9,065 bases of DNA from Eubacteriales Family XIII. Incertae Sedis bacterium (GCA_031254995.1 JAIRTJ010000030.1:1-9065); one strand, 5' to 3'. Shown: positions 1-5,663, counted from the stretch's first letter. A program made the numbers and translations. The notes: generated by a model not told the origin, from the letters alone.

Positions 1-152
1 ACCCCGTCCGAGATCGCCTTGCACCTGCCGCAGACGCCGCGTCCGCCGCAATTCCCGTCGAGGACATATCCCGCTTCGGCCGCGATATCGATCAGTCTCG
101 CGCCCGGCTCGCCCTCCCACGCATTTCCGTCGGGCAAAAAAACAATTCGCAA
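1..152 (-). CDS. N-terminal part of a [2Fe-2S] ferredoxin-domain, RACo-like corrinoid activation protein (cut by left edge)
   Basis: Reading the minus strand from a TTG at 152-150 gives 50 open codons running off the left edge. The start of the product resembles MRIVFLPDG, followed by PGARLIDIAAEAG and the cluster CGGRGVCGRC, with cysteines at residues 35, 41 and 44. The C-x5-C-x2-C spacing is that of plant-type [2Fe-2S] ferredoxins; the fourth cysteine would lie outside the window. Short N-terminal ferredoxin domains of this kind begin the ASKHA/DUF4445 proteins, including RACo/AcsV, which use ATP and low-potential electrons to reduce Co(II)-corrinoid to active Co(I). TTG is preferred because AGGGAG lies 6 bases before it (164-159) and no in-frame ATG exists before the stop at 251-249. 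The divergent neighbour is a corrinoid methyltransferase, which supports the role. The ASKHA part is not visible, so another ferredoxin-domain protein remains possible. Confidence 0.75.
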   Translation of the reverse strand, partial: MRIVFLPDGNAWEGEPGARLIDIAAEAGYVLDGNCGGRGVCGRCKAISDG

Positions 153-250
153 TCCCTTCTCCCTGTCGCGCGCCCCCGCAAAATTCGTCGTTCGCGCGTC
201 GCGGCGCTTTATCGCCCTACCGCAGTAACGTCCTTGCCCCAATTGAAGTT

Positions 251-279
251 ATTATACACCGGTTTTCGATCGATGTATA
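251..279 (-). promoter_or_regulatory. Sigma-A-type promoter for the RACo-like gene
   Basis: On the minus strand a perfect -10 TATAAT (256-251) lies 17 bases after a -35 TATACA (279-274, four of six matches to TTGACA). Transcription would start near 244, giving a leader of about 92 bases before the TTG start at 152. Recognised by eye from consensus. Confidence 0.6.
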
Positions 280-298
280 CCGTTTATGCGACAAGAGC

Positions 299-325
299 GT
301 GTCAGGGGGACGTATAAACTGACAC
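299..325. repeat. Inverted repeat GTGTCAG-N13-CTGACAC, candidate operator
   Basis: The arms are perfect 7-mers at 299-305 and 319-325. The repeat is centred about 68 bases upstream of the predicted start of the minus-strand RACo-like transcript, a typical place for an activator site. The dyad is seen directly; its function is inferred and no regulator gene lies beside it in the window. Confidence 0.5.
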
Positions 326-419
326 ACCGCCGGCAACAGTTCTTAACGTCGCAACAGAAAAATAACCGTTTTTGTGCACAGCCGGCGCGTCTGCGGATCG
401 CAATCGCCATCCGGCGTCT

Positions 420-443
420 CAAATTCGAGTCCCCAAATTCGAG
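420..443. repeat. Direct repeat CAAATTCGAG x2 next to the methyltransferase -35 box
   Basis: Perfect 10-bp copies lie at 420-429 and 434-443, separated by TCCC (14-bp period). The second copy ends 3 bases before the -35 element at 447. The position is typical of tandem activator sites touching RNA polymerase. The repeat is certain; the regulatory role is inferred. Confidence 0.5.
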
Positions 444-446
444 GCC

Positions 447-475
447 TTGACTTCGGGGGAAACACGCCCTACAAT
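447..475 (+). promoter_or_regulatory. Sigma-A-type promoter for the corrinoid methyltransferase
   Basis: TTGACT (447-452) and TACAAT (470-475) are separated by 17 bases; each hexamer matches five of six consensus positions. Transcription would start near 482, leaving a leader of about 63 bases that ends in AAAGGAG (531-537), 7 bases before the ATG at 545. One of the two best promoters in the window. Confidence 0.7.
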
Positions 476-544
476 CAAACGTATACGCGGCGCGTCTTCC
501 GTCGCTTGCCCTCATTGTTGCAGAAAACCGAAAGGAGCTCATTC

Positions 545-1354
545 ATGATCATCATCGGAGAAAAAATTAACGGTTTTATTCCCGCCGCGCGGAAAGCGAT
601 CGAGGAGAGAGACGAATCCTATATTCGGTCGTTGGCGATCGAGCAGACGGAGTGCGGCGCGGATTATTTGGATGTGTGCGCGGGGACGAGTCCGGAACTC
701 GAGAGGGAAACGATGGAATGGCTCATCGACCTCGCGCAGGACAGCTCGGATACGCCCATCTGCATCGACAGCTCCGACATCAACCTCATCATCGACCTGA
801 TTCCCCGCGCGAAGAGACCGGGCATCGTGAATTCCGTTTCAGGGGAAGGGAACAAGTGCGACATACTGTTCCCAAAGATCGCGGATACGGAATGGAAAAT
901 CATCGCGCTGACCTGCGACGAGAAAAACGGCATACCGAACGATCCGGATATAAAATACGAGATCGCGAAGGATCTCATAGAAAAAGCGAGGTCATACAAT
1001 ATCGGATTGGATCGGATGTTCATCGATCCCTTGGTCACCTCCGTCGCGACGACTAGCGACGCGTTGCTGAGTTTCAACGCCGCCGTCCGCAAGATCAAAA
1101 AAGCCTATCCGGAGGTGCGCATCACATCGGGTCTGAGCAATATATCCTACGGAATGCCGTTGCGCGGCATCATCAACCGTCAATTCCTCGCCTTGGCGAT
1201 GTCCGCGGGAATGGACAGCGCGATCATGGATCCGACATCGAGCGATATGCGCGCGACGCTGTACGCGACGGATATCCTGCTCGAAAACGACCGCGGTTGC
1301 AAGAGGTTTCTCAAGGCCTATCGCAAAGGATTGATCGGATCCAAAAAGAAGTAA
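545..1354 (+). CDS. Methyltetrahydrofolate:corrinoid methyltransferase (AcsE/MtgA-like, pterin-binding TIM barrel)
   Basis: This 269-residue protein moves a methyl group between tetrahydrofolate and a Co(I)-corrinoid, either a corrinoid protein or free cobalamin. The length suits a single-domain dihydropteroate-synthase-like barrel (AcsE is about 262). It opens with MIIIGEKING; pterin-site residues appear as Asp75 (CIDSS), Asn96 (VNSVSGEG), Asp161 (FIDPLV) and Asn199 (GLSNIS), close to the positions known in acetogen AcsE. The strand-2 motif reads YLDVCAG, where AcsE has DLNVG. From memory this Cys variant occurs in clostridial homologues, including glycine-betaine/MtgA-type enzymes, so the partner may be a catabolic corrinoid protein rather than the Wood-Ljungdahl CFeSP. 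ATG 545 is chosen over the in-frame ATG at 374 because it has an SD, matches the family N-terminus and lies after the promoter. A RACo-like gene is divergent upstream; no corrinoid-protein gene is in the window. Confidence 0.9.
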   Translation: MIIIGEKINGFIPAARKAIEERDESYIRSLAIEQTECGADYLDVCAGTSPELERETMEWLIDLAQDSSDTPICIDSSDINLIIDLIPRAKRPGIVNSVSGEGNKCDILFPKIADTEWKIIALTCDEKNGIPNDPDIKYEIAKDLIEKARSYNIGLDRMFIDPLVTSVATTSDALLSFNAAVRKIKKAYPEVRITSGLSNISYGMPLRGIINRQFLALAMSAGMDSAIMDPTSSDMRATLYATDILLENDRGCKRFLKAYRKGLIGSKKK

Positions 1355-1359
1355 TTCCT

Positions 1360-1554
1360 TCAATCCCTTGTGTAAGTGATCAGATCCTCGTAGATCTCGT
1401 CGGCCGCTATGGAAACGGGTATCTCGCTTCCCTCTTCCGTGAGCCGCGGCTTGCCGTCGATCAGATCCCTGGCCCTTTTCGCGGCCAAGATGACGAGCGT
1501 GTATCGACTGTCGGCCTTTTTTCTGATCTCATTGATTGACGGATACAACAGCAT
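1360..1554 (-). CDS. rpoZ: DNA-directed RNA polymerase omega subunit
   Basis: This 64-residue protein matches omega, the small subunit that helps fold and hold beta-prime in RNA polymerase. It starts MLLYPSINEI, and the family core follows as SRYTLVILAAKRARDL, then an Ala-rich AADEIYEDLI helix. The length is at the short end for Bacillota omegas. ATG 1554-1552 is chosen over an in-frame ATG 90 bases upstream because it gives the family N-terminus; AAAGGGG (1570-1564) lies 9 bases before it, inside the end of gmk. One base separates the gmk stop from this start, so the two are probably translationally coupled. It ends 5 bases from the convergent methyltransferase stop, leaving no room for separate terminators. 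The genes that often follow rpoZ in Bacillota (coaBC, priA) are absent here. Confidence 0.92.
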   Translation of the reverse strand: MLLYPSINEIRKKADSRYTLVILAAKRARDLIDGKPRLTEEGSEIPVSIAADEIYEDLITYTRD

Positions 1555-1555
1555 A

Positions 1556-2203
1556 TTATCTGTCCCCTTTCGTTGGCGCGTCGCCCTGCAACGCGGCTTC
1601 TTCGTTTCTGTATCGTTCCAACAGCTCCGCGACGTCGGCGTCAACCCTGGAATGTTCGGCCGTCATGATAGCGGCGATCCTATTCACAGCGTCGTCCAAT
1701 ACGCCGTTCACGACGCAATAATCGTACTTGTCGATGCAGGATATCTCCTTCAACGTCTCGCCCATGCGAAGGTTGACGGACTCCTCAGTCTCCGATCCCC
1801 TGCCGACGATGCGCTTGCGCAACTCCGACATGGACGGCGGAAGGACGAATATAAAAACGCCTTCCGGACAGCGTTCCCGCACGCGCAACGCGCCTTGAAT
1901 GTCTATCTCCAAAATCACGTCTCTCCCGGCGTTCAAGTGTTCGAACACCGGTTGCTTGGGCGTGCCGTACAGACAATTGTAGACTTCCGCGTGTTCCAGA
2001 AAACCGCCGGCGTCCAAAACCTCTCGAAATCTCGACTCCTCGACGAAATAGTAATTTATCCCGTCACGCTCTCCGGGTCTGGGCGCGCGCGTCGTCATGG
2101 ACACGGAAAGCTTCGCGTCCGCAATATCGGTGAGCCGCTTGCATATCGTTCCCTTACCCGTGCCGGATGGCCCGGATATCACGAAAAGTCGTCCCTTTTT
2201 CAC
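1556..2203 (-). CDS. gmk: Guanylate kinase
   Basis: Guanylate kinase phosphorylates GMP to GDP with ATP, in purine salvage and synthesis. The 215-residue product has the P-loop GPSGTGKGT near residues 11-19 and the GMP-binding stretch SMTTRAPRPGERDG followed by INYYFVEE, then the usual VILEIDIQGA strand and FVLPPS motif. I place the start at GTG 2203-2201, so the protein begins MKKGRLFVISG as in clostridial relatives; GGGG (2212-2209) lies 5 bases upstream. An in-frame ATG at 2233 would add ten unconserved residues, lacks an SD, and coincides with the predicted transcription start of an extended -10 promoter. It lies between yicC and rpoZ in the usual Bacillota order, but remA, often found between yicC and gmk, is missing. 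Function is near certain; the start is less so. Confidence 0.93.
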   Translation of the reverse strand: MKKGRLFVISGPSGTGKGTICKRLTDIADAKLSVSMTTRAPRPGERDGINYYFVEESRFREVLDAGGFLEHAEVYNCLYGTPKQPVFEHLNAGRDVILEIDIQGALRVRERCPEGVFIFVLPPSMSELRKRIVGRGSETEESVNLRMGETLKEISCIDKYDYCVVNGVLDDAVNRIAAIMTAEHSRVDADVAELLERYRNEEAALQGDAPTKGDR

Positions 2204-2239
2204 GGTGTCCCCGTTTTGTCGTCCGTATGACATGGAATG

Positions 2240-2268
2240 ATTCTACCATGTTCGCGCGTCAAAAGCAA
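2240..2268 (-). promoter_or_regulatory. Extended -10 promoter for gmk-rpoZ
   Basis: On the minus strand TAGAAT (2245-2240) is preceded by TGG, forming an extended -10, with TTGCTT (2268-2263) 17 bases upstream as a weak -35. Transcription would begin near 2233, giving a leader of about 30 bases before GTG 2203. This supports the downstream gmk start and lets gmk-rpoZ be expressed apart from yicC. Confidence 0.5.
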
Positions 2269-2296
2269 CGGCGCGCGCGATATTCCTCATCTCGCT

Positions 2297-2313
2297 CGAT
2301 CCTGCTCGGATCG
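2297..2313. repeat. Short dyad CGATCC-TGCTC-GGATCG upstream of the gmk promoter
   Basis: A perfect 6-bp inverted repeat with a 5-base loop lies about 30 bases upstream of the proposed gmk -35. No T-run follows on either strand, so it is not a plain intrinsic terminator. It may be an operator or a hairpin in read-through mRNA from yicC, or chance. Confidence 0.3.
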
Positions 2314-2364
2314 CGATTTCGAAAACTCTGTCGCAGACGACTCCCCTCCGACCGATCGGCCGAA

Positions 2365-2398
2365 ACTCGAAAAAGATCCGCCCGCTTCTGATTCGAGT
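2365..2398 (-). terminator. Weak terminator-like hairpin at the end of yicC
   Basis: ACTCGAA (2398-2392 read on the minus strand) pairs with TTCGAGT (2371-2365) around a 20-base loop that can add three inner pairs (AGA/TCT). It overlaps the yicC stop codon. Only a short TTT follows, so it would be inefficient; partial read-through into gmk is likely. Confidence 0.25.
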
Positions 2399-3288
2399 CA
2401 TTCGATATTCTGTACCTGTTCGCGGATTTTCTCGATCTCGCTCTTCATGTCCAGCATGCACTCGGTGATCTTCAAATCGTTCGCCTTGGAGCCGATGGTG
2501 TTGGCCTCGCGATTCATCTCCTGCACGAGAAAGTCCAGTTTTTTCCCGGCCGGGCCGCCCGCGTCCTCGTTCAAAATCCTCCGCAACTGCGCGATATGGC
2601 TTCGCAATCGCACGATCTCTTCCGTGATATTGCTCCTGTCCGCGAAGATCGCAACCTCTTGAGCCAACCGTTCCTGCGGAAGATCCGGCGCGCCCGCGTT
2701 CATCAATTCCGCGATGCGATCTCTCAGCCTCTCGGCATAGAGCGCCGGCAACTCGGGGGCGCGCGCGTCTATCTTCTGAAGCAAATCGTCGATCAGATTC
2801 GCGCGGGCAATCAGATCCGAGGCGAGCGCGGCGCCTTCCGACGCGCGCATATCGTTGAAGGTTCGCAGTGCGTTCGTCGTCGCGGACGAAACGACGCGAA
2901 TGATCGACTCTTCGTCCAAATCCGACGGCGCCGACTTCATGACGTCGGGCAGGCTAGCCAACAGCTCGAGTGTGATATCGCCGCAGACGTCGAACGAGCT
3001 TTGCAGTTCCCGCAACCCCTTAAAGTACTGTTTGGCGGCGGCACTATTGACAAAAACGGCAGATTCTTCCTCTGCGACGCTCATCGCGTTGATCGAGATC
3101 TCCGCCTTGCCGCGTCTCATCTCCGCGCGCGCGAGCTTCTTTACCGCCTCCTCGACGAACGCATAACGCCGGGGCGCTTTCACTGTGAATTCGCCGTACC
3201 TATGGTTCACCGCTCGAATCTCGACCGTTACGGTTCTCACGCCGTCGGAGGCCTCGCCTCGTCCGAATCCCGTCATGCTCTTGATCAT
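2398..3288 (-). CDS. yicC: YicC/YloC-family endoribonuclease
   Basis: The 296-residue protein belongs to the YicC family, whose Escherichia coli and Bacillus members act as RNA endonucleases in the cytoplasm. It shows the family signature at both ends: SMTGFGRGE at residues 4-12 with EIRAVNHRYGEF shortly after, and near the C-terminus FADRSNITEEIVRLRSH, GKKLDFLVQEMNREANT and IGSKANDLKI. Length agrees with the family (about 290). ATG 3288 is chosen because MIKSMTGFG is the normal N-terminus and GGAGAG (3298-3293) precedes it; an in-frame ATG 99 bases upstream lies at the predicted transcription start and adds unconserved residues. It heads the yicC-gmk-rpoZ group, but 194 bases separate it from the chosen gmk start. 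Confidence 0.92.
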   Translation of the reverse strand: MIKSMTGFGRGEASDGVRTVTVEIRAVNHRYGEFTVKAPRRYAFVEEAVKKLARAEMRRGKAEISINAMSVAEEESAVFVNSAAAKQYFKGLRELQSSFDVCGDITLELLASLPDVMKSAPSDLDEESIIRVVSSATTNALRTFNDMRASEGAALASDLIARANLIDDLLQKIDARAPELPALYAERLRDRIAELMNAGAPDLPQERLAQEVAIFADRSNITEEIVRLRSHIAQLRRILNEDAGGPAGKKLDFLVQEMNREANTIGSKANDLKITECMLDMKSEIEKIREQVQNIE

Positions 3289-3392
3289 ATTTCTCTCCGT
3301 TTCATCGCGAAAAACGCTCCGCGAAAGTCTCCGCTGACACGACGCAAAACGCGACATCGGCGAAAACATGGACGTTTCGCCGGTCAATAACG

Positions 3393-3421
3393 ATTATATG
3401 CCAAAAATTCGCAGAGGTAAA
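3393..3421 (-). promoter_or_regulatory. yicC: Sigma-A-type promoter for yicC
   Basis: On the minus strand a perfect TATAAT (3398-3393) lies 17 bases after TTTACC (3421-3416, four of six matches). Transcription would start near 3386, giving a leader of about 98 bases. The spacer carries ATTTTTGG just before the -10, as does the clpB promoter. Confidence 0.6.
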
Positions 3422-3504
3422 GGGCTCCGGGCGGAAATTCCGACCCGTCTCAAAACGAAGCTCCGTCGTTGCGAAAACGCACTTGCCTCTATCATAAATG
3501 ACTT

Positions 3505-3521
3505 CGCATTCGCTGCGCATT
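3505..3521. repeat. Direct repeat CGCATT x2 upstream of the acn promoter
   Basis: CGCATT occurs at 3505-3510 and 3516-3521, an 11-bp period or one helical turn, ending 2 bases before the acn -35 box. A related TGCATT (3542-3547) overlaps the -10. The elements are short, so chance is possible; a regulator site controlling acn is the alternative. Confidence 0.3.
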
Positions 3522-3523
3522 TA

Positions 3524-3552
3524 TTGACAGTCCGCGCAATGTGCATTATCAT
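3524..3552 (+). promoter_or_regulatory. acn: Strong sigma-A-type promoter for acn
   Basis: A perfect TTGACA (3524-3529) and TATCAT (3547-3552, five of six matches) are exactly 17 bases apart. Transcription would begin near 3559, giving a leader of about 95 bases before ATG 3654. By consensus this is the strongest promoter in the window, and it is back to back with the yicC promoter. Confidence 0.72.
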
Positions 3553-3559
3553 GAAACAA

Positions 3560-3622
3560 GCGACTCGCGCGAGAAATCGGCGCGAAACACATCGAAGTCG
3601 CGCGGGAAATCGCGTTGTTCCC
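3560..3622 (+). other. Structured 5' leader of acn mRNA
   Basis: The predicted leader can fold. GCGACT (3560-3565) can pair with AGTCGC (3596-3601), CTCGCGCGAG (3564-3573) is a self-complementary 10-mer, and GGGAA (3604-3608) can pair with TTCCC (3618-3622) around a 9-base loop, about 20 bases before the SD. These stems compete in part. No known riboswitch class is recognised, so a regulatory role is only a possibility. Confidence 0.25.
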
Positions 3623-3653
3623 TCGGACAGGGAGCGTACATTTGGGAGACACT

Positions 3654-5600
3654 ATGGGAAATACACTGGCATACAAGATACTCGAGACGCATTTGATCGA
3701 CGGAAAACTCAACCCCGGAGAGGAGATTTCTATACGCATCGACCAGACGCTGACGCAGGACAGCACGGGCACGATGGTGTATCTGCAATTGGAAGCCATG
3801 GACGCCGGCATGGCGAAGACGGAGCTTTCGGTCGCATACATCGACCACAACACCCTGCAGACGGGATTCGAAAACGCGGATGATCACGCGTTCATCGAGA
3901 GCGTCGCCAAGCGTCACGGCATCCTGTTTTCAAAGCCCGGCGGAGGCATATGCCACCAACTCCATCTCGAAAACTTCGGAGCTCCGGGCAAGACGCTTCT
4001 CGGCTCCGACAGCCACACGCCCACAGGCGGAGGCCTCGGCATGATCGCCATCGGCGCGGGCGGCCTCGACGTCGCGGTCGCGATGGCAAAGGGCTTTTAC
4101 AGTCTCACCGTACCGAAGGTCATCGGCGTGCATCTCACGGGCGCGTTGCGTCCCTGGGTCTCTGCGAAAGACGTGATTCTGCACGTATTGAAGGAACTGT
4201 CCGTAAAGGGCGGCGTAGGGCGCATCGTCGAGTACTCAGGCGAGGGCGTCGCGGCTCTGTCCGTCACGGATCGGGCGACGATCGCGAACATGGGCGCGGA
4301 ATTGGGCGCTACTGCCTCGGTATTTCCGAGCGACGAAAACACGAAGGCTTTTTTGGAATCGCAGGGCAGAGGCGAACAGTACATGCCAATGGCCGCGGAC
4401 GCCGACGCCGCGTACGATGAGACATTGCGTGTGAATTTGTCCGATCTCGAGCCTTTGGCCGCAATGCCTCACAGCCCCGACAACGTAAAGTCCGTATCGG
4501 AGATCGGCCCCATCAAAGTGGATCAAGTCGCGATCGGAAGTTGCACGAATTCATCATACGCGGATCTCATGAAAACGGCGGCAATCCTGAGAGGTCGCAG
4601 AGTTCACGAGGAGGTGAGTCTCGTCATTTCGCCCGGTTCCGCGAAAATTTTGTCAAAACTGGCAAACAATGGCGCACTGTCTTCCCTCATAGACGCGGGC
4701 GCGCGAATCATCGAAAACGCCTGCGGCCCCTGCATCGGCATGGGGCAGTCTCCGAAGAGCGGAGCCGTTTCGCTCAGGACGTTCAATCGGAATTTCAGAG
4801 GCCGCAGCGGAACCCTCGACGCCGACGTCTACCTCGTCAGCCCGGAAACCGCCGCGATTTCCGCTGTCGTCGGAACGCTGACGGACGGCATGGCCGAAGG
4901 ATCCGAACGCGGATTTTTCATTCCCGAAATCAAGCCCGAACGCTTCGAACGGAACGACCATTTCATCGTATTTTCCAAGGAGACAAACTCTGACAACACG
5001 CCCGTGACGATGGGGCCGAACATCAAGCCCTTCCCTCGAAACACGGCTCTTGCGGACACGGTCGAAGGCCGCGTCGTCCTCCGCGCGGGCGACAATATTA
5101 CGACAGACGACATCATGCCCTCCGATTCGAGGCTGTTGCCCTATCGCTCGAACATTCCCTATCTCTCGAATTTCTGCTTTGAAAAGATCGATTCCGGGTT
5201 CGCCGCGCGCGCGAAGGACGCAGGCAAAGGCATCATCGTGGGCGGCGAGAATTACGGACAAGGCTCCAGCAGGGAGCACGCAGCCCTCGCGCCGCTCTGG
5301 CTCGGCATCAAATTCGTCATCGCGAAATCGTTCGCGCGCATACACCGTTCCAATCTCATAAACAGCGGGATACTGCCCCTGTTGTTTGAAAATCACGAGG
5401 ATTACGATCGTCTGCGCGCAGGCGCGAATCTCGTCATGAAGGATGCGCGGACACAGATCCGCCGCCCCATCGTGACATTGACGGACACGGATACGGGTCG
5501 CGAATACCGCTTGCTCGCAAATTTCAGCGATTTGGAACGGCGCATGTTGCTCGCCGGGGGAAAGATCAATATGATGAAGGAGACGCCGCAGACGAAGTGA
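3654..5600 (+). CDS. acn: Aconitate hydratase, single-chain short (Aquifex-type) form
   Basis: Aconitase interconverts citrate and isocitrate through cis-aconitate using a [4Fe-4S] cluster. The 648-residue protein carries the catalytic domains first and the swivel domain at the C-terminus. Cluster ligands are Cys297 (GSCTNSS), Cys357 and Cys360 (ACGPCIG). Active-site segments include GSDSHTPTGGG (117-127), NITTDDIMPSDS (481-492), YGQGSSREHA (534-543) with the catalytic Ser/Arg, and KSFARIHRSNLINSG (558-572). It is far shorter than AcnA or AcnB (about 850-900) and fits the roughly 640-residue putative aconitase family. Both large- and small-subunit parts are in one chain, unlike the usual two-subunit isopropylmalate dehydratase; a homoaconitase-like specificity cannot be excluded. 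ATG 3654 follows GGGAG (3644-3648). A GntR/FCD regulator lies 87 bases downstream. No citrate synthase or isocitrate dehydrogenase gene is in the window. Confidence 0.93.
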   Translation: MGNTLAYKILETHLIDGKLNPGEEISIRIDQTLTQDSTGTMVYLQLEAMDAGMAKTELSVAYIDHNTLQTGFENADDHAFIESVAKRHGILFSKPGGGICHQLHLENFGAPGKTLLGSDSHTPTGGGLGMIAIGAGGLDVAVAMAKGFYSLTVPKVIGVHLTGALRPWVSAKDVILHVLKELSVKGGVGRIVEYSGEGVAALSVTDRATIANMGAELGATASVFPSDENTKAFLESQGRGEQYMPMAADADAAYDETLRVNLSDLEPLAAMPHSPDNVKSVSEIGPIKVDQVAIGSCTNSSYADLMKTAAILRGRRVHEEVSLVISPGSAKILSKLANNGALSSLIDAGARIIENACGPCIGMGQSPKSGAVSLRTFNRNFRGRSGTLDADVYLVSPETAAISAVVGTLTDGMAEGSERGFFIPEIKPERFERNDHFIVFSKETNSDNTPVTMGPNIKPFPRNTALADTVEGRVVLRAGDNITTDDIMPSDSRLLPYRSNIPYLSNFCFEKIDSGFAARAKDAGKGIIVGGENYGQGSSREHAALAPLWLGIKFVIAKSFARIHRSNLINSGILPLLFENHEDYDRLRAGANLVMKDARTQIRRPIVTLTDTDTGREYRLLANFSDLERRMLLAGGKINMMKETPQTK

Positions 5601-5663
5601 AGCGTTGCGACCCGCGACCGGACGACGAGCGCGCAGCTTGTTCGCCGTCGCAATCTCGACGCT
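5601..5663 (+). repeat. Bulged inverted repeat between acn and the GntR gene
   Basis: Directly after the acn stop, TTGCGAC (5605-5611) can pair with GTCGCAA (5647-5653), and the flanking AGCG (5601-5604) with CGCT (5660-5663) across a 6-base bulge, giving 11 pairs in all. No T-run follows, so it is not a standard terminator. It could protect the acn 3' end, mark an mRNA processing site or be a binding site. No clear promoter is visible here for the regulator. Confidence 0.4.

Larger units (their letters stand above)
153..544. other. Divergent control region between the RACo-like gene and the methyltransferase
   Basis: This 392-bp stretch has no convincing gene. Open frames inside it have no family resemblance and overlap the promoters. 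It holds a minus promoter (251-279), a plus promoter (447-475), a 7-bp inverted repeat (299-325), a perfect 8-bp palindrome TGTGCACA (373-380), a 10-bp direct repeat (420-443) and CGTATACG at the predicted plus start site (480-487). I looked for a cobalamin riboswitch because of the neighbours and did not see the conserved B12-box or GCCACTG core on either strand. Confidence 0.7.

Noticed and set aside
19..228. Plus-strand open frame of 69 codons at the left end
   Set aside because: It is antisense to the ferredoxin-domain gene, rich in Pro/Ser/Arg, has no family resemblance and no suitable SD.
252..542. Minus-strand open frame of 96 codons in the divergent region
   Set aside because: It covers both promoters and the repeats, its Arg/Cys-rich product resembles nothing known, and it has no clear SD.
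374..544. N-terminal extension of the methyltransferase from ATG 374
   Set aside because: The extra 57 residues are unlike the family, the ATG lies upstream of the promoter, and ATG 545 has a good SD and the conserved MIIIGEKING start.
153..544. Cobalamin riboswitch controlling the corrinoid genes
   Set aside because: It was expected from context, but no B12-box or GCCACTG-like core was seen on either strand.
2252..2280. Alternating CG runs (CGCGCG) near the gmk promoter as Z-DNA or a repeat element
   Set aside because: The runs are short, and similar GCGCGC strings are common throughout this G+C-rich window.
3302..3520. Minus-strand open frame of 72 codons upstream of yicC
   Set aside because: It spans the yicC promoter, and its predicted product has no recognisable motif.
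4653..5396. Minus-strand open frame of 247 codons opposite acn
   Set aside because: It is antisense to the Fe-S and swivel domains of aconitase and reflects high-G+C codon bias.
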